This document shows, in pieces, positions 1 through 6,765 of a DNA stretch of 14,413 nt (within the stretch, counting starts at the first letter, position 1; each line of letters opens with the position of its first letter). Below the pieces are notes generated by a model that saw nothing but the letters and a program-made list of their open reading frames with translations, had not been told where the DNA came from and did no database searches. The stretch spans positions 1 to 14,413 of the forward strand of contig JAPHSI010000117.1 of assembly GCA_026193155.1 (NCBI GenBank). Reading direction: 5' to 3'. The stretch is from Sulfurimonadaceae bacterium. GTDB taxonomy: Bacteria > Campylobacterota > Campylobacteria > Campylobacterales > Sulfurimonadaceae. The translations under genes and the position numbers were made by a program.

Positions 1-1948
1 AGGTTCAAAAGGTTCAAAATTTTCATCCGCATTAGAAAGTATAAAAAAAGATACAGATACTACGAAAAAAGAGATGCTAGATTACTTACAAACAATTGAT
101 TTAAAAAATTATTCTCCAGAATTTAATGCACAACTTCAAGAAGCACTTCAAAGGTTATCAAAACTCGAGCAAACAAGAACAAGTGTAAGTTCTTTATCGT
201 ATGATGTTCCTCAAACTGTCGGTTATTATACACCTATGAACGGGGCTTTTTTAGATACCGTTGCCTTTATAGCAAAAATGAGTAAAGATATTGATATGGC
301 AAGAGATTTAAACGCCTTTATAAATTATCTTTATTCAAAAGAAAGAGCAGGGATTGAGAGAGCTGTTATGAGTGGAACTTTTGCTAAAGATAGTTTTCCT
401 AAAGGCTTCTATGCAAAATTTGTTAAACTAATGAGTGAACAAGAAACCTATATGGGCAGATTTTTATTTTTGACTACAAAAGAAAACGGTTCATTTTACA
501 AACAAACTTTAGTCGGCAAAGATATTAATGAAGTTGAGAGAATGAGAGCAATAGCTTTAGAGAAGATGAATGGCGGGTTTGACATTGATTCAATGTATTG
601 GTTTAATACAATTACAAATAAGATAAATCTTCTTAAAAAAGTTGAAAATCATCTAAGCGAAGGCATTATTAAGCAGATACAAAATTTGCAAGATAAAGCT
701 TATAACGCACTTATCTTTTCTCTTTCACTTAATATTATAGTAATAATAGGCGTTTTTGGTTTTGGTTTTGCAGTAGCAAATAATCTAGTTAAGAAAATTT
801 CTGTATTAAAAGATGAATTAGACTATATAATAAAAAACAAAGATTTTAGTTCTCATATATCCATAAGCGGTAATGATGAGCTTAGTTCAATTCAAAATGC
901 GGCAAACCAAACTATAAACATTGCACATACCGCTATTAACGACTCTAATACTGCATTGCAAAAAGCTGAATGTGCTACAAATGATGCCCAAGAGAAGTTA
1001 GAAGCAAATCAACTAACACTTAACCTTACTGAACTGCTTAATACAGGAGCTATAGACGGTGTGGGAAGTGTTCAAAACGGTTTATCTTTAAATATGGATA
1101 GTTTGGGACAGATTAATGAAAAAAATGCTCAAACAGAAGTTATAGTCGAAAATGTAAAAACTTCAACTTCACAAATGAGTAGCTCATTAGAAAACATTTC
1201 TCATAAAATGCAAGAAAGCAGAAGCAGTTCTGATCAGTTAAATAATAGTGTTAATGAGATTACAAATGTTATTTCACTTATCAAAGATATATCAGACCAA
1301 ACAAATTTACTAGCACTTAATGCAGCTATAGAAGCAGCTCGTGCAGGTGAGCATGGTCGTGGTTTTGCCGTGGTGGCTGATGAAGTAAGAAAACTAGCTG
1401 AACGCACGCAAAAAGCAACAAGTGAAGTCGAAGTAAACATAAACTTACTAAAACAAAATTCATCCTCTATGCAGGAGTTTTCAGAGCAAATGGATGATGA
1501 AATATCTATATCCTTAAATAAGCTAGAAGAGTTCAATGAAAATTTACAAAATCTTGTTGAAGGAGCTAAAGATATACAAATCAGTAATAAGTTAATTTCT
1601 AATCAAATGTTTTTAAATCTTGCTAAATTAGACCATGTAGTATTTAAGCTAACCGGTTATGACGCCGTATTTAAAGATGACCATTCCTTTAAATTTAGCG
1701 AACATACAAATTGTAGATTTGGTAAATGGTATAGCAGTGACGGTAAAAATATATTTGGTCATACTTCGGCTTATGCAAAAATCAATGATAAACATAAACT
1801 AGTTCATGATGAAGTTAGAAGCATCCCAGCTTATATAGATGACGGCATAATTAAAAATGCAGATAAAATAATTAAATCATTTAAAGAAACAGAAGAAACC
1901 TCAAAAGAGTTATTTGATATATTAGATGAAATGGGTAAAGAAGCATAA
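1..1948 (+). CDS. Methyl-accepting chemotaxis protein with NIT sensor and C-terminal CZB zinc-binding domain (5' partial)
   Basis: Transmembrane chemoreceptor that would signal to CheA/CheW; the 5' end is missing. The reading frame is open from base 2, and the codons before the first ATG (74) read GSKGSKF. That is typical of the early part of a nitrate/nitrite-sensing (NIT) domain, so the true start and first membrane helix lie left of the window. Counting from the Met at 74: NIT-like sensor to about 205 (ERAGIERAV near 90); membrane helix about 212-236; HAMP about 237-290; MCP signalling coiled coil with the hairpin tip around 410-435 (NLLALNAAIEAARAGE); then a CZB domain with the expected 3His/1Cys set at H521 (LDH), C547 (CRFGKW), H574 and H578 (KHKLVH). 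Family knowledge: CZB domains bind zinc and modulate chemoreceptor output. The NIT ligand here is unknown. No terminator is visible downstream. Confidence 0.93.
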   Translation, partial: GSKGSKFSSALESIKKDTDTTKKEMLDYLQTIDLKNYSPEFNAQLQEALQRLSKLEQTRTSVSSLSYDVPQTVGYYTPMNGAFLDTVAFIAKMSKDIDMARDLNAFINYLYSKERAGIERAVMSGTFAKDSFPKGFYAKFVKLMSEQETYMGRFLFLTTKENGSFYKQTLVGKDINEVERMRAIALEKMNGGFDIDSMYWFNTITNKINLLKKVENHLSEGIIKQIQNLQDKAYNALIFSLSLNIIVIIGVFGFGFAVANNLVKKISVLKDELDYIIKNKDFSSHISISGNDELSSIQNAANQTINIAHTAINDSNTALQKAECATNDAQEKLEANQLTLNLTELLNTGAIDGVGSVQNGLSLNMDSLGQINEKNAQTEVIVENVKTSTSQMSSSLENISHKMQESRSSSDQLNNSVNEITNVISLIKDISDQTNLLALNAAIEAARAGEHGRGFAVVADEVRKLAERTQKATSEVEVNINLLKQNSSSMQEFSEQMDDEISISLNKLEEFNENLQNLVEGAKDIQISNKLISNQMFLNLAKLDHVVFKLTGYDAVFKDDHSFKFSEHTNCRFGKWYSSDGKNIFGHTSAYAKINDKHKLVHDEVRSIPAYIDDGIIKNADKIIKSFKETEETSKELFDILDEMGKEA

Positions 1949-1963
1949 TTTAATCATTCTTTA

Positions 1964-1971
1964 GATAAAAT
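1964..1971 (+). promoter_or_regulatory. Candidate -10 element for tatB-tatC-queA
   Basis: GATAAAAT lies in the 62-bp gap between the chemoreceptor gene and tatB and is followed by CTCGCA. The same layout, a -10 followed by a short CG-containing stretch, occurs at the other two clear promoters here (6179 and 13453). There is no recognisable -35 box, only T-rich sequence, as is usual for sigma-70 promoters in this phylum. A start near 1977 would give a leader of about 33 nt. Confidence 0.4.
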
Positions 1972-2010
1972 CTCGCATTATTTAATTTAAATTTTTTTTG
2001 AAGGTTAAAC

Positions 2011-2418
2011 ATGTTTGGAATGGGTTTTACAGAAATACTCATAATAGCTGTGATTGCAATACTCTTCTTGGGTCCGGATAAACTACCATCTGCAATGGTA
2101 GAAGTAGCTAAATTTTTTAGAAATGCAAAAAAAACAATTGGTACTGTGAGGGATTCTTTAGAAGAAGAGCTAAACGTAAAAGATATAAAAGAGGAAGCAC
2201 TAGCATATAAAAAAGAACTTTTAGATGCATCTAGTAAACTTGAAAGTGTAACTGATACTTCTAAAATTGGCACAACTCTATCTAATCTTAGTGATGATAT
2301 TTTAGGTGATGATGAAGATGAAGTTAAAAAAGAACCTAAAAAAAGTGTAAAAGCAGAAAAAGTTACTTTTGAGAAAAAAAAGAAAAAAAAGAAGATAGAA
2401 GAAGATAGCGATGTTTGA
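2011..2418 (+). CDS. tatB: Sec-independent protein translocase subunit TatB
   Basis: TatB of the twin-arginine translocase, which with TatC forms the inner-membrane receptor for folded proteins carrying RR signal peptides. The N-terminus MFGMGFTEILIIAVIA has the TatB-type Glu at residue 8 within the single membrane helix (about 5-21). LGPDKLP forms the hinge before the amphipathic helix (about 27-45, VEVAKFFRNAKKT). The rest is a charged, probably coiled tail ending in a lysine run encoded by two A8 tracts (about 2374-2390). TatA has the same fold, but the GFTE start, the 135-aa length and the tatC neighbour favour TatB. AAGG at 2001-2004 is the ribosome-binding site. The last 8 bp overlap tatC, which suggests coupled translation. 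No tatA is in the window. Confidence 0.93.
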   Translation: MFGMGFTEILIIAVIAILFLGPDKLPSAMVEVAKFFRNAKKTIGTVRDSLEEELNVKDIKEEALAYKKELLDASSKLESVTDTSKIGTTLSNLSDDILGDDEDEVKKEPKKSVKAEKVTFEKKKKKKKIEEDSDV

Positions 2419-3229
2419 TGATTTAAAACCACACTTAGTTGAGCTAAGAAAGAGACTTGGTATATCTGTTGGTAGCTTAATAGTTATGTTCTTTGTAATG
2501 TTCTACTTCCATGAGCCGATTTTAGAATGGATGGTTGAACCATTAAACACGGCTCTTTTAGAAGTTGGTAAAAAATCTGTTCACGCGGCTGATGGTATGG
2601 TTACTACAAGTCAAGTTGGAGGAGCATTTTTTGTAGCCCTTAAAGTTTCATTTTTTGCGGCAATATTTGGTTCTTTACCTATTATTTTAGCTCAAATTTG
2701 GATGTTTATAGCTCCTGGACTATATGCTAATGAAAAAAAGATGATTATCCCTTTTATCTTTGGTGGTACATCTATGTTTGCCATAGGTATTTTATTTGCC
2801 TATTATGTAGTTACCCCTTTTGGTTTTGACTTTTTAATTACCTTTGGTTCATTTAAATTTACACCACTTATAAATATTGAAGATTATGTAGGCTTTTTCA
2901 CAAAAATTATGTTTGGTTTTGGTCTTGCGTTTGAGCTTCCGATATTTGCATACTTTTTAGCACTGCTTGGTATGATAAACGATCGTCAAATGGCAGATTT
3001 TTTTAAGTACGCTATTGTAATAATTTTTATAGTAGCAGCACTTTTAACACCACCTGATGTACTAACTCAACTTCTAATGGCAGGTCCACTTATTATTCTA
3101 TATGGATTTTCTATACTAATAGTCAGATTGGTAAATCCTGCTCCAAAAGAAGAGGATGAGGACGAAGATGAAGAAGACGATGAGAGTCTTTCTGAAATAC
3201 TTGGTTTAGAGGACAAAAAACAATCCTAA
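2411..3229 (+). CDS. tatC: Sec-independent protein translocase subunit TatC
   Basis: Multi-spanning core of the Tat translocase that recognises the twin-arginine signal peptide. It starts with the conserved cytoplasmic segment HLVELRKRL and has six hydrophobic spans. Key family residues are present: Glu175 in GFGLAFELP and Asp216 in LTPPDVLTQ. The usual Glu after LLMAGPLIILY is Gly here (LYGFS), probably a lineage trait. At 272 aa it is slightly longer than E. coli TatC because of a very acidic C-terminal tail after about residue 240 (KEEDEDEDEEDDE), which should lie in the cytoplasm. The start overlaps the tatB stop. The tail may interact with the lysine-rich end of TatB; this is inference only. 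Confidence 0.96.
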   Translation: MFDDLKPHLVELRKRLGISVGSLIVMFFVMFYFHEPILEWMVEPLNTALLEVGKKSVHAADGMVTTSQVGGAFFVALKVSFFAAIFGSLPIILAQIWMFIAPGLYANEKKMIIPFIFGGTSMFAIGILFAYYVVTPFGFDFLITFGSFKFTPLINIEDYVGFFTKIMFGFGLAFELPIFAYFLALLGMINDRQMADFFKYAIVIIFIVAALLTPPDVLTQLLMAGPLIILYGFSILIVRLVNPAPKEEDEDEDEEDDESLSEILGLEDKKQS

Positions 3230-3232
3230 ATT

Positions 3233-4264
3233 ATGCAAGATAAAGACCCTCTTCTTACTTCAAGTTATGATTTTCATCTATCTGATGAACTCATAGCTAC
3301 CCACCCGGCAAATCCAAGAGACCACGCAAAACTTTTAGTATATGATAGAAAAACAGATGAGATAATTCATACATATTTTTATGAATTGGAAAAATATATT
3401 CCAAAAAACTGTGCTTTAATTTTTAACGATACGAAGGTTATAAAAGCCAGACTTTACGGTAAAAAGCCAAGTGGCGGTAAAATAGAACTTTTAATAAACA
3501 GACCCTTAGATGCATATAATGTAAATGTGTACATTCGCGGGAAAATAAAAACTGAAACAGAGATTTTGTTCGATGAAAATTTAAGTGCAAAAGTTATAAA
3601 ACTAGAGTATGACGGAAGTCGTGTGGTTGAGTTTTATCAAAATTCTAATAAGCTAAGATTTGAAGATTTACTTCCTATAATCAATAAAATAGGACATGTC
3701 CCTCTGCCGCCTTACATAAACCGAGAAGACAACAAAAGTGATGAAGATGAGTACCAAAGTGTATTTGCTGTAAATGAAGGTGCTGTAGCAGCTCCTACAG
3801 CTTCACTACACTTTACTGATGAGCAACATAAGCGTGTATGTCAAAACCATAGACATGCTTATGTTACTCTGCATGTTGGGAGCGGTACTTTTAAACCCGT
3901 AGATGCAGAAGTTATAACAGAGCATCCGATGCACTCTGAATATTACGATATTTCAGATGAAGCAAAAGAGATTTTGGACTCAGATATACCTGTTTTAAGT
4001 GTAGGAACAACCTCTACCAGAACTATAGAGTTTTATGCCAAACACGGTAAAGTGCAACGTGGAGAAGCAAATTTATTCTTGCATCCACACAACAAACCAA
4101 GTCGTGTAAATCATCTGCTTACAAATTTTCACCTGCCAAAATCAACACTTTTAATGCTCGTTGCTTCTTTTGTAGGGGTTGATAAAACTCAAGAGTTATA
4201 CGCTGAAGCCATTAAAAAGAAATATCGTTTTTACTCTTATGGCGATGCTATGCTGATACTATAA
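3233..4264 (+). CDS. queA: S-adenosylmethionine:tRNA ribosyltransferase-isomerase (queuosine synthesis)
   Basis: Transfers and isomerises the ribosyl part of SAM onto preQ1 at tRNA wobble position 34 to give epoxyqueuosine; a cytoplasmic enzyme. Its 343 aa are normal for the family. Recognisable blocks, in order: LIATHPANPRDHAKLLV, NDTKVIKARL, GHVPLPPYI, AAPTASLHFT, HVGSGTFKPV, VGTTSTRTIE, NHLLTNFHLPKSTLLMLV and YRFYSYGDAMLI. The ATG lies only 3 nt after the tatC stop, in the same frame, and has no good Shine-Dalgarno; the nearest AGAGGA is about 19 nt away. Translation probably depends on ribosomes finishing tatC. The 3' end overlaps the end of the convergent dprA by 17 bp. Confidence 0.96.
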   Translation: MQDKDPLLTSSYDFHLSDELIATHPANPRDHAKLLVYDRKTDEIIHTYFYELEKYIPKNCALIFNDTKVIKARLYGKKPSGGKIELLINRPLDAYNVNVYIRGKIKTETEILFDENLSAKVIKLEYDGSRVVEFYQNSNKLRFEDLLPIINKIGHVPLPPYINREDNKSDEDEYQSVFAVNEGAVAAPTASLHFTDEQHKRVCQNHRHAYVTLHVGSGTFKPVDAEVITEHPMHSEYYDISDEAKEILDSDIPVLSVGTTSTRTIEFYAKHGKVQRGEANLFLHPHNKPSRVNHLLTNFHLPKSTLLMLVASFVGVDKTQELYAEAIKKKYRFYSYGDAMLIL

Positions 4265-5030
4265 CTTTACCATCTTTTATAATAATCTCACCAGATAGTT
4301 CCGCTTCGAAAATACGAGTCGGAAACTTAGCTACTGCATCTTCATAGTTTGGGTTAGTAGTACAATACTCTAAAAACTCATCTGTATTTGAGTGAACACT
4401 ACTTTGTGCATTCGGATATAAAGAATAAACAAATTCATCTATATCAGTTATAATCTTTGCCTTAGCATCTTGTACGAGTTTATTTGTAGCTTTGCTCTCC
4501 CCTATTCTGTGTGAGAGGACATATATATCTTTTTTCATATCTAAAGCAAATTCTACACTTCTCATAGTTCCGCTTCCCTCATCAGCTTCACCAACAATCA
4601 AAACATCACCTAGTGCTACAACTATCTCATTTCTTAAAACAAAACTGTATTTTCTAGCTTTTTCTCCCATGCCAAACTGTGAAAGCAAAAGTCCATTTTT
4701 AGCTATGTCGTTTAAAAGGTTTTTATTTATTTGGGGGTATCTTACATCTATCCCACAAGGTAAAACAGATATAGTATTTTGTACCCCTGCACCATTATGA
4801 GCCAAAGCATCTATTCCCATAGCACCACCGCTTACCACACATACACCAATACTTGATAATTTAGAAGCAAGAGAATGTATTTGAGTTTTTGAATATTGAG
4901 AGGGTCTACGGCTTCCGACAATAGAAATTTTGTTTGAGTTTAAAAGTTCAAGGTTACCATCATAAAAAAGCTCTTCTGGATATTTTTTCATATCTGTTAG
5001 CTCTTTTAGATGCCCCTTGAATAATTGCAA
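4248..5030 (-). CDS. dprA: DNA-processing protein DprA (Smf family), short epsilonproteobacterial type
   Basis: Binds incoming single-stranded DNA and loads RecA during natural transformation. The Rossmann-like DprA domain spans about 14-205: SIVGSRRPS (36-44), VVSGGAMGIDALAH (65-78), LPCGIDVRYP (90-99), RNEIVVALGD (133-142), GEADEGSGT (147-155). Residues about 214-260 resemble the small DML1/winged-helix domain (FLEYCTTNPNYEDAV, EIIIKDGKVIV). Its 260 aa match the compact Helicobacter type; the N-terminal SAM domain of longer homologues is absent. I take TTG at 5030-5028 as the start. AAGGTG sits just upstream at 5042-5037, and the region aligns in character with known N-termini. The alternative is ATG at 4991-4989, with a poorer site. 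It follows the deacetylase gene with no gap. Presence implies, but does not prove, natural competence. Confidence 0.92.
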   Translation of the reverse strand: MQLFKGHLKELTDMKKYPEELFYDGNLELLNSNKISIVGSRRPSQYSKTQIHSLASKLSSIGVCVVSGGAMGIDALAHNGAGVQNTISVLPCGIDVRYPQINKNLLNDIAKNGLLLSQFGMGEKARKYSFVLRNEIVVALGDVLIVGEADEGSGTMRSVEFALDMKKDIYVLSHRIGESKATNKLVQDAKAKIITDIDEFVYSLYPNAQSSVHSNTDEFLEYCTTNPNYEDAVAKFPTRIFEAELSGEIIIKDGKVIVSA

Positions 5031-6047
5031 TTAGTACACCTTATCTATAAGTACCAGTTCTATATCTTTAAAAAGTGCTTTAGACTCAGATATAGCTAAA
5101 AGAGTATTTTTATGAGGATGCCCTATTGCTATTGCCGTTCCATGTTCTTTTGCTATTCTTATAGCTTGTTTTATCTGTCCCTTTACATAATTTTTATCAG
5201 AGTGATGATCTAAAAAAACATCACGACTGATATATTTTAATCCATAGTTTTTCATAACTTTTGGGACTTTTGTATCTGCAATAGTTCGAGAATCGACAAA
5301 GTTTATATTTCTTCTTTTTAACTCAAATATAAGTTTATTTACAGCTCTTTCATTTGAAGTAAATTTACTTCCTGTATGATTATTTATATATTTTACTTTA
5401 GGAAAAAGTTCTTGTACTTTTTGTATCCTTTTTGAAATCTTAGATTGTGAATCATCAACCCTTAAAGTAAAAGGTTCCTCTTTTGTAAAGCTCATGGCTT
5501 CCATAGGAAGATGCACCATATAAAATGGTTCTTTTTTAGCTAGTTTTGCCGAATTTGGTCTTGCTTTTGAAGGGGGTAGAAAGCTCATAGTAAGTGGTAA
5601 ATGTAATCTTTTTATAGCTTCAACCTGACTTCTGACAGATACGTCGTCCAATATAATTGCAAGTTTTGGTTTTTGTGTAGTAGCTATGATTTTTTTTCTT
5701 ACTGGAGGTTCGGCAAGTTTACTGACATCATATTCATGTGTAGCATCTATATTTTGAACCTCTTTTAAAGAAGATGGCGGTGTAGATTTTAAAACCTCTT
5801 TTAATCTATCATTTACACTTTTTTTGTCATATTTTAAATTGGAATCTTCAAGTTTTTGTAAAAGTGCTAAACGTTTTTTTTCTTTCATCGAATGTTGTTT
5901 TTTTGCTTGAGCTTGCGCATCATTAAAACCAACGTAATAGCCAATTGCGAGTGAAGCTAAAATTACTGTGACAAAAGCCAAGGTCCATGCTATATATGTT
6001 AAAAAATGCGACTTTGCTTTGCTTTTATTATGTTTTCTTTTTGTCAT
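5031..6047 (-). CDS. Divergent polysaccharide deacetylase (YibQ-like), membrane-anchored
   Basis: Member of the divergent polysaccharide deacetylase family (PF04748 type, carbohydrate esterase-like fold); the natural substrate is not established. The basic N-terminus (MTKRKHNKSKAK) is followed by one membrane helix at about 16-39. A charged, probably helical linker runs to about 125, then the deacetylase-like domain extends to 338, expected in the periplasm. Conserved-looking residues: D134/D135 (AIILDDVS), H179 (HLPMEA), 222-230 (NNHTGSKFT), D252 (FVDSRT), D280/H281 (RDVFLDHH), and H310/H312 (AIGHPH). The start is ATG at 6047-6045 with only a weak AGAG site. dprA follows in the same frame, separated only by the TAA, so they are surely co-transcribed, though a shared role is not evident. 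Confidence 0.88.
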   Translation of the reverse strand: MTKRKHNKSKAKSHFLTYIAWTLAFVTVILASLAIGYYVGFNDAQAQAKKQHSMKEKKRLALLQKLEDSNLKYDKKSVNDRLKEVLKSTPPSSLKEVQNIDATHEYDVSKLAEPPVRKKIIATTQKPKLAIILDDVSVRSQVEAIKRLHLPLTMSFLPPSKARPNSAKLAKKEPFYMVHLPMEAMSFTKEEPFTLRVDDSQSKISKRIQKVQELFPKVKYINNHTGSKFTSNERAVNKLIFELKRRNINFVDSRTIADTKVPKVMKNYGLKYISRDVFLDHHSDKNYVKGQIKQAIRIAKEHGTAIAIGHPHKNTLLAISESKALFKDIELVLIDKVY

Positions 6048-6128
6048 TAAATCTCTATATTTTTTCTAAAATTTTTAAAACTATATCAAAAAAGCACCAA
6101 CATTAATATAAATATTGCAAATTGATAT

Positions 6129-6134
6129 ATTATA
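6129..6134 (-). promoter_or_regulatory. Candidate -10 element for the deacetylase-dprA unit
   Basis: Read on the - strand, TATAAT occurs at 6134-6129. It would give a leader of about 75 nt before the ATG at 6047. The region is very AT-rich, and a + strand TATAAT at 6131-6136 overlaps it, so the assignment is tentative. The 6048-6290 gap holds this element plus the rpsF promoter and leader; I see no gene in it. Confidence 0.3.
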
Positions 6135-6178
6135 ATAAAGTATAAAACAATCATCATATTTTTTTAAGTAAGTTTAGA

Positions 6179-6184
6179 TATAAT
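6179..6184 (+). promoter_or_regulatory. -10 element of the rpsF-ssb-rpsR operon
   Basis: A perfect TATAAT in the context TAGATATAATTGCGAG, with T-rich sequence (about 6158-6165) rather than a TTGACA-like -35 box. The predicted transcription start is about 6190-6192, exactly where the foldable leader begins, leaving about 100 nt before the rpsF start codon. Confidence 0.65.
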
Positions 6185-6190
6185 TGCGAG

Positions 6191-6244
6191 TTCCTTTCTC
6201 TTTGTATTGTAAATAATTGCAATATATTTTAAACCGAAAGGGAA
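6191..6244 (+). ncRNA. Candidate S6:S18-type autoregulatory leader of rpsF
   Basis: The rpsF mRNA leader can fold into a two-part hairpin. The basal helix pairs UUCCUUUC (6191-6198) with GAAAGGGAA (6236-6244), with one bulged G. The apical stem is AUUGUAA (6206-6212) with UUGCAAU (6217-6223) around an AUAA loop, extended by pairs 6205-6224, 6204-6225 and 6203-6226. Between them is an asymmetric internal loop whose 3' strand ends in ACCG (6233-6236). Known biology: leaders of rpsF operons in many phyla carry a motif with a conserved CCG in a bulge that mimics the S6:S18 site in 16S rRNA. The fold and the CCG are seen; the assignment to that family is inferred. The AGGAG (6276-6280) and start codon lie downstream. 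Confidence 0.5.
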
Positions 6245-6251
6245 ACAAAAC

Positions 6252-6265
6252 GCCATTAATTTGGC
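6252..6265 (+). other. Small hairpin in the rpsF leader
   Basis: GCCA (6252-6255) and TGGC (6262-6265) form a 4-bp stem with a TTAATT loop, between the main leader fold and the Shine-Dalgarno. The flanking GGAA (6241-6244) and TTCC (6269-6272) could pair around it and would compete with the basal helix of the main fold. Confidence 0.3.
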
Positions 6266-6275
6266 AAATTCCAAG

Positions 6276-6290
6276 AGGAGACTATAGTCT
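6276..6290 (+). promoter_or_regulatory. rpsF ribosome-binding site overlapping a 12-bp palindrome
   Basis: AGGAG at 6276-6280 is the Shine-Dalgarno, with a longish 10-nt spacer to the ATG at 6291. The spacer together with the last two bases of the Shine-Dalgarno forms a perfect palindrome, AGACTATAGTCT (6279-6290), ending directly at the start codon. As RNA it could form a 4-bp stem with a UAUA loop. Confidence 0.6.
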
Positions 6291-6722
6291 ATGAGAAATT
6301 ACGAAAACCTAGTAATCGTAAAACCAACATTAACAGCAGAAGAAATTCAAGAAAGCTTAAAAGCTATCCAAGAAGTAATTACTTCAAACGGTGGCGAGAT
6401 AGCTACAACTGATGATATGGGAATGAGAAAATTAGCATACCCAATTGAAAAAAATGAGCGTGGATTTTTCCAAGTTATTTATTACTCGGCAGAGCCTTCA
6501 TCAATCTCAGAGATTGAAAGAAGATTTCGTCTTAATGAAGATTTACTTCGTTTTGTTACTATCAAGTATGATACTAACCGTGAAGTAGCTGCATGGAATG
6601 AAATGGTTAAAAAAGCTCAAGGTAAAACTTCTGCACCGAAAACAGAAGAAGCTCCAAAAGCTGAAGAAACTGAAGAAACTAAAGCAGTTGAAGCTGAACC
6701 TGAAACAGCGACAGCAGAGTAG
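6291..6722 (+). CDS. rpsF: 30S ribosomal protein S6
   Basis: Small-subunit protein that binds the central domain of 16S rRNA as a partner of S18. The S6 ferredoxin-like core covers residues 1 to about 105: MRNYENLVIVKPTL, GGEIATTDDMGMRKLAYPI, ERGFFQVIYY and IERRFRLNEDLLRFVTIKYD. It is followed by a tail of about 35 residues rich in Lys, Glu and Ala (KTEEAPKAEETEETK), longer than the shortest S6 proteins and probably disordered. It is the first gene of the rpsF-ssb-rpsR operon, preceded by a promoter and a structured leader. A well-formed AGGAG site supports the ATG. Confidence 0.97.
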   Translation: MRNYENLVIVKPTLTAEEIQESLKAIQEVITSNGGEIATTDDMGMRKLAYPIEKNERGFFQVIYYSAEPSSISEIERRFRLNEDLLRFVTIKYDTNREVAAWNEMVKKAQGKTSAPKTEEAPKAEETEETKAVEAEPETATAE

Positions 6723-6728
6723 TAAGTA

Positions 6729-6744
6729 GCTTTATTTATAAAGC
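6729..6744 (+). other. Small intergenic hairpin between rpsF and ssb
   Basis: GCTTTA (6729-6734) and TAAAGC (6739-6744) form a 6-bp stem with a TTTA loop in the 43-bp gap. There is no T-tract after it, so it is more likely an mRNA stability or processing element than a terminator, or it is incidental. Confidence 0.35.
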
Positions 6745-6765
6745 ATTAATCAATAAAGGAAACTC

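Noticed and set aside
1981..2000. The AATTTAAATT palindrome plus T8 run before tatB as a terminator of the chemoreceptor gene.
   Set aside because: It contains no GC pair and has no loop, so a stable RNA hairpin is unlikely; the T run probably belongs to the tatB leader.
2370..2418. Two A8 runs near the end of tatB as a slippage site giving a TatB-TatC fusion.
   Set aside because: In the tatC frame a TAG lies at 2396-2398, and in the third frame a TAG lies at 2406-2408, so neither shift reaches tatC; at most the last TatB residues would change.
1950..2432. A 160-codon frame on the - strand opposite tatB.
   Set aside because: Low-complexity Ser/Phe composition is the mirror of Lys/Glu codons in tatB; TatB is clearly the real gene.
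4248..4310. A terminator between convergent queA and dprA.
   Set aside because: The genes overlap by 17 bp and I could find no convincing hairpin with a T-tract on either strand.
6100..6140. A + strand TATAAT at 6131-6136 as a second rpsF promoter.
   Set aside because: It lies in very AT-rich DNA, lacks the downstream CG stretch seen at 6179, and is farther from the structured leader; it may be chance.
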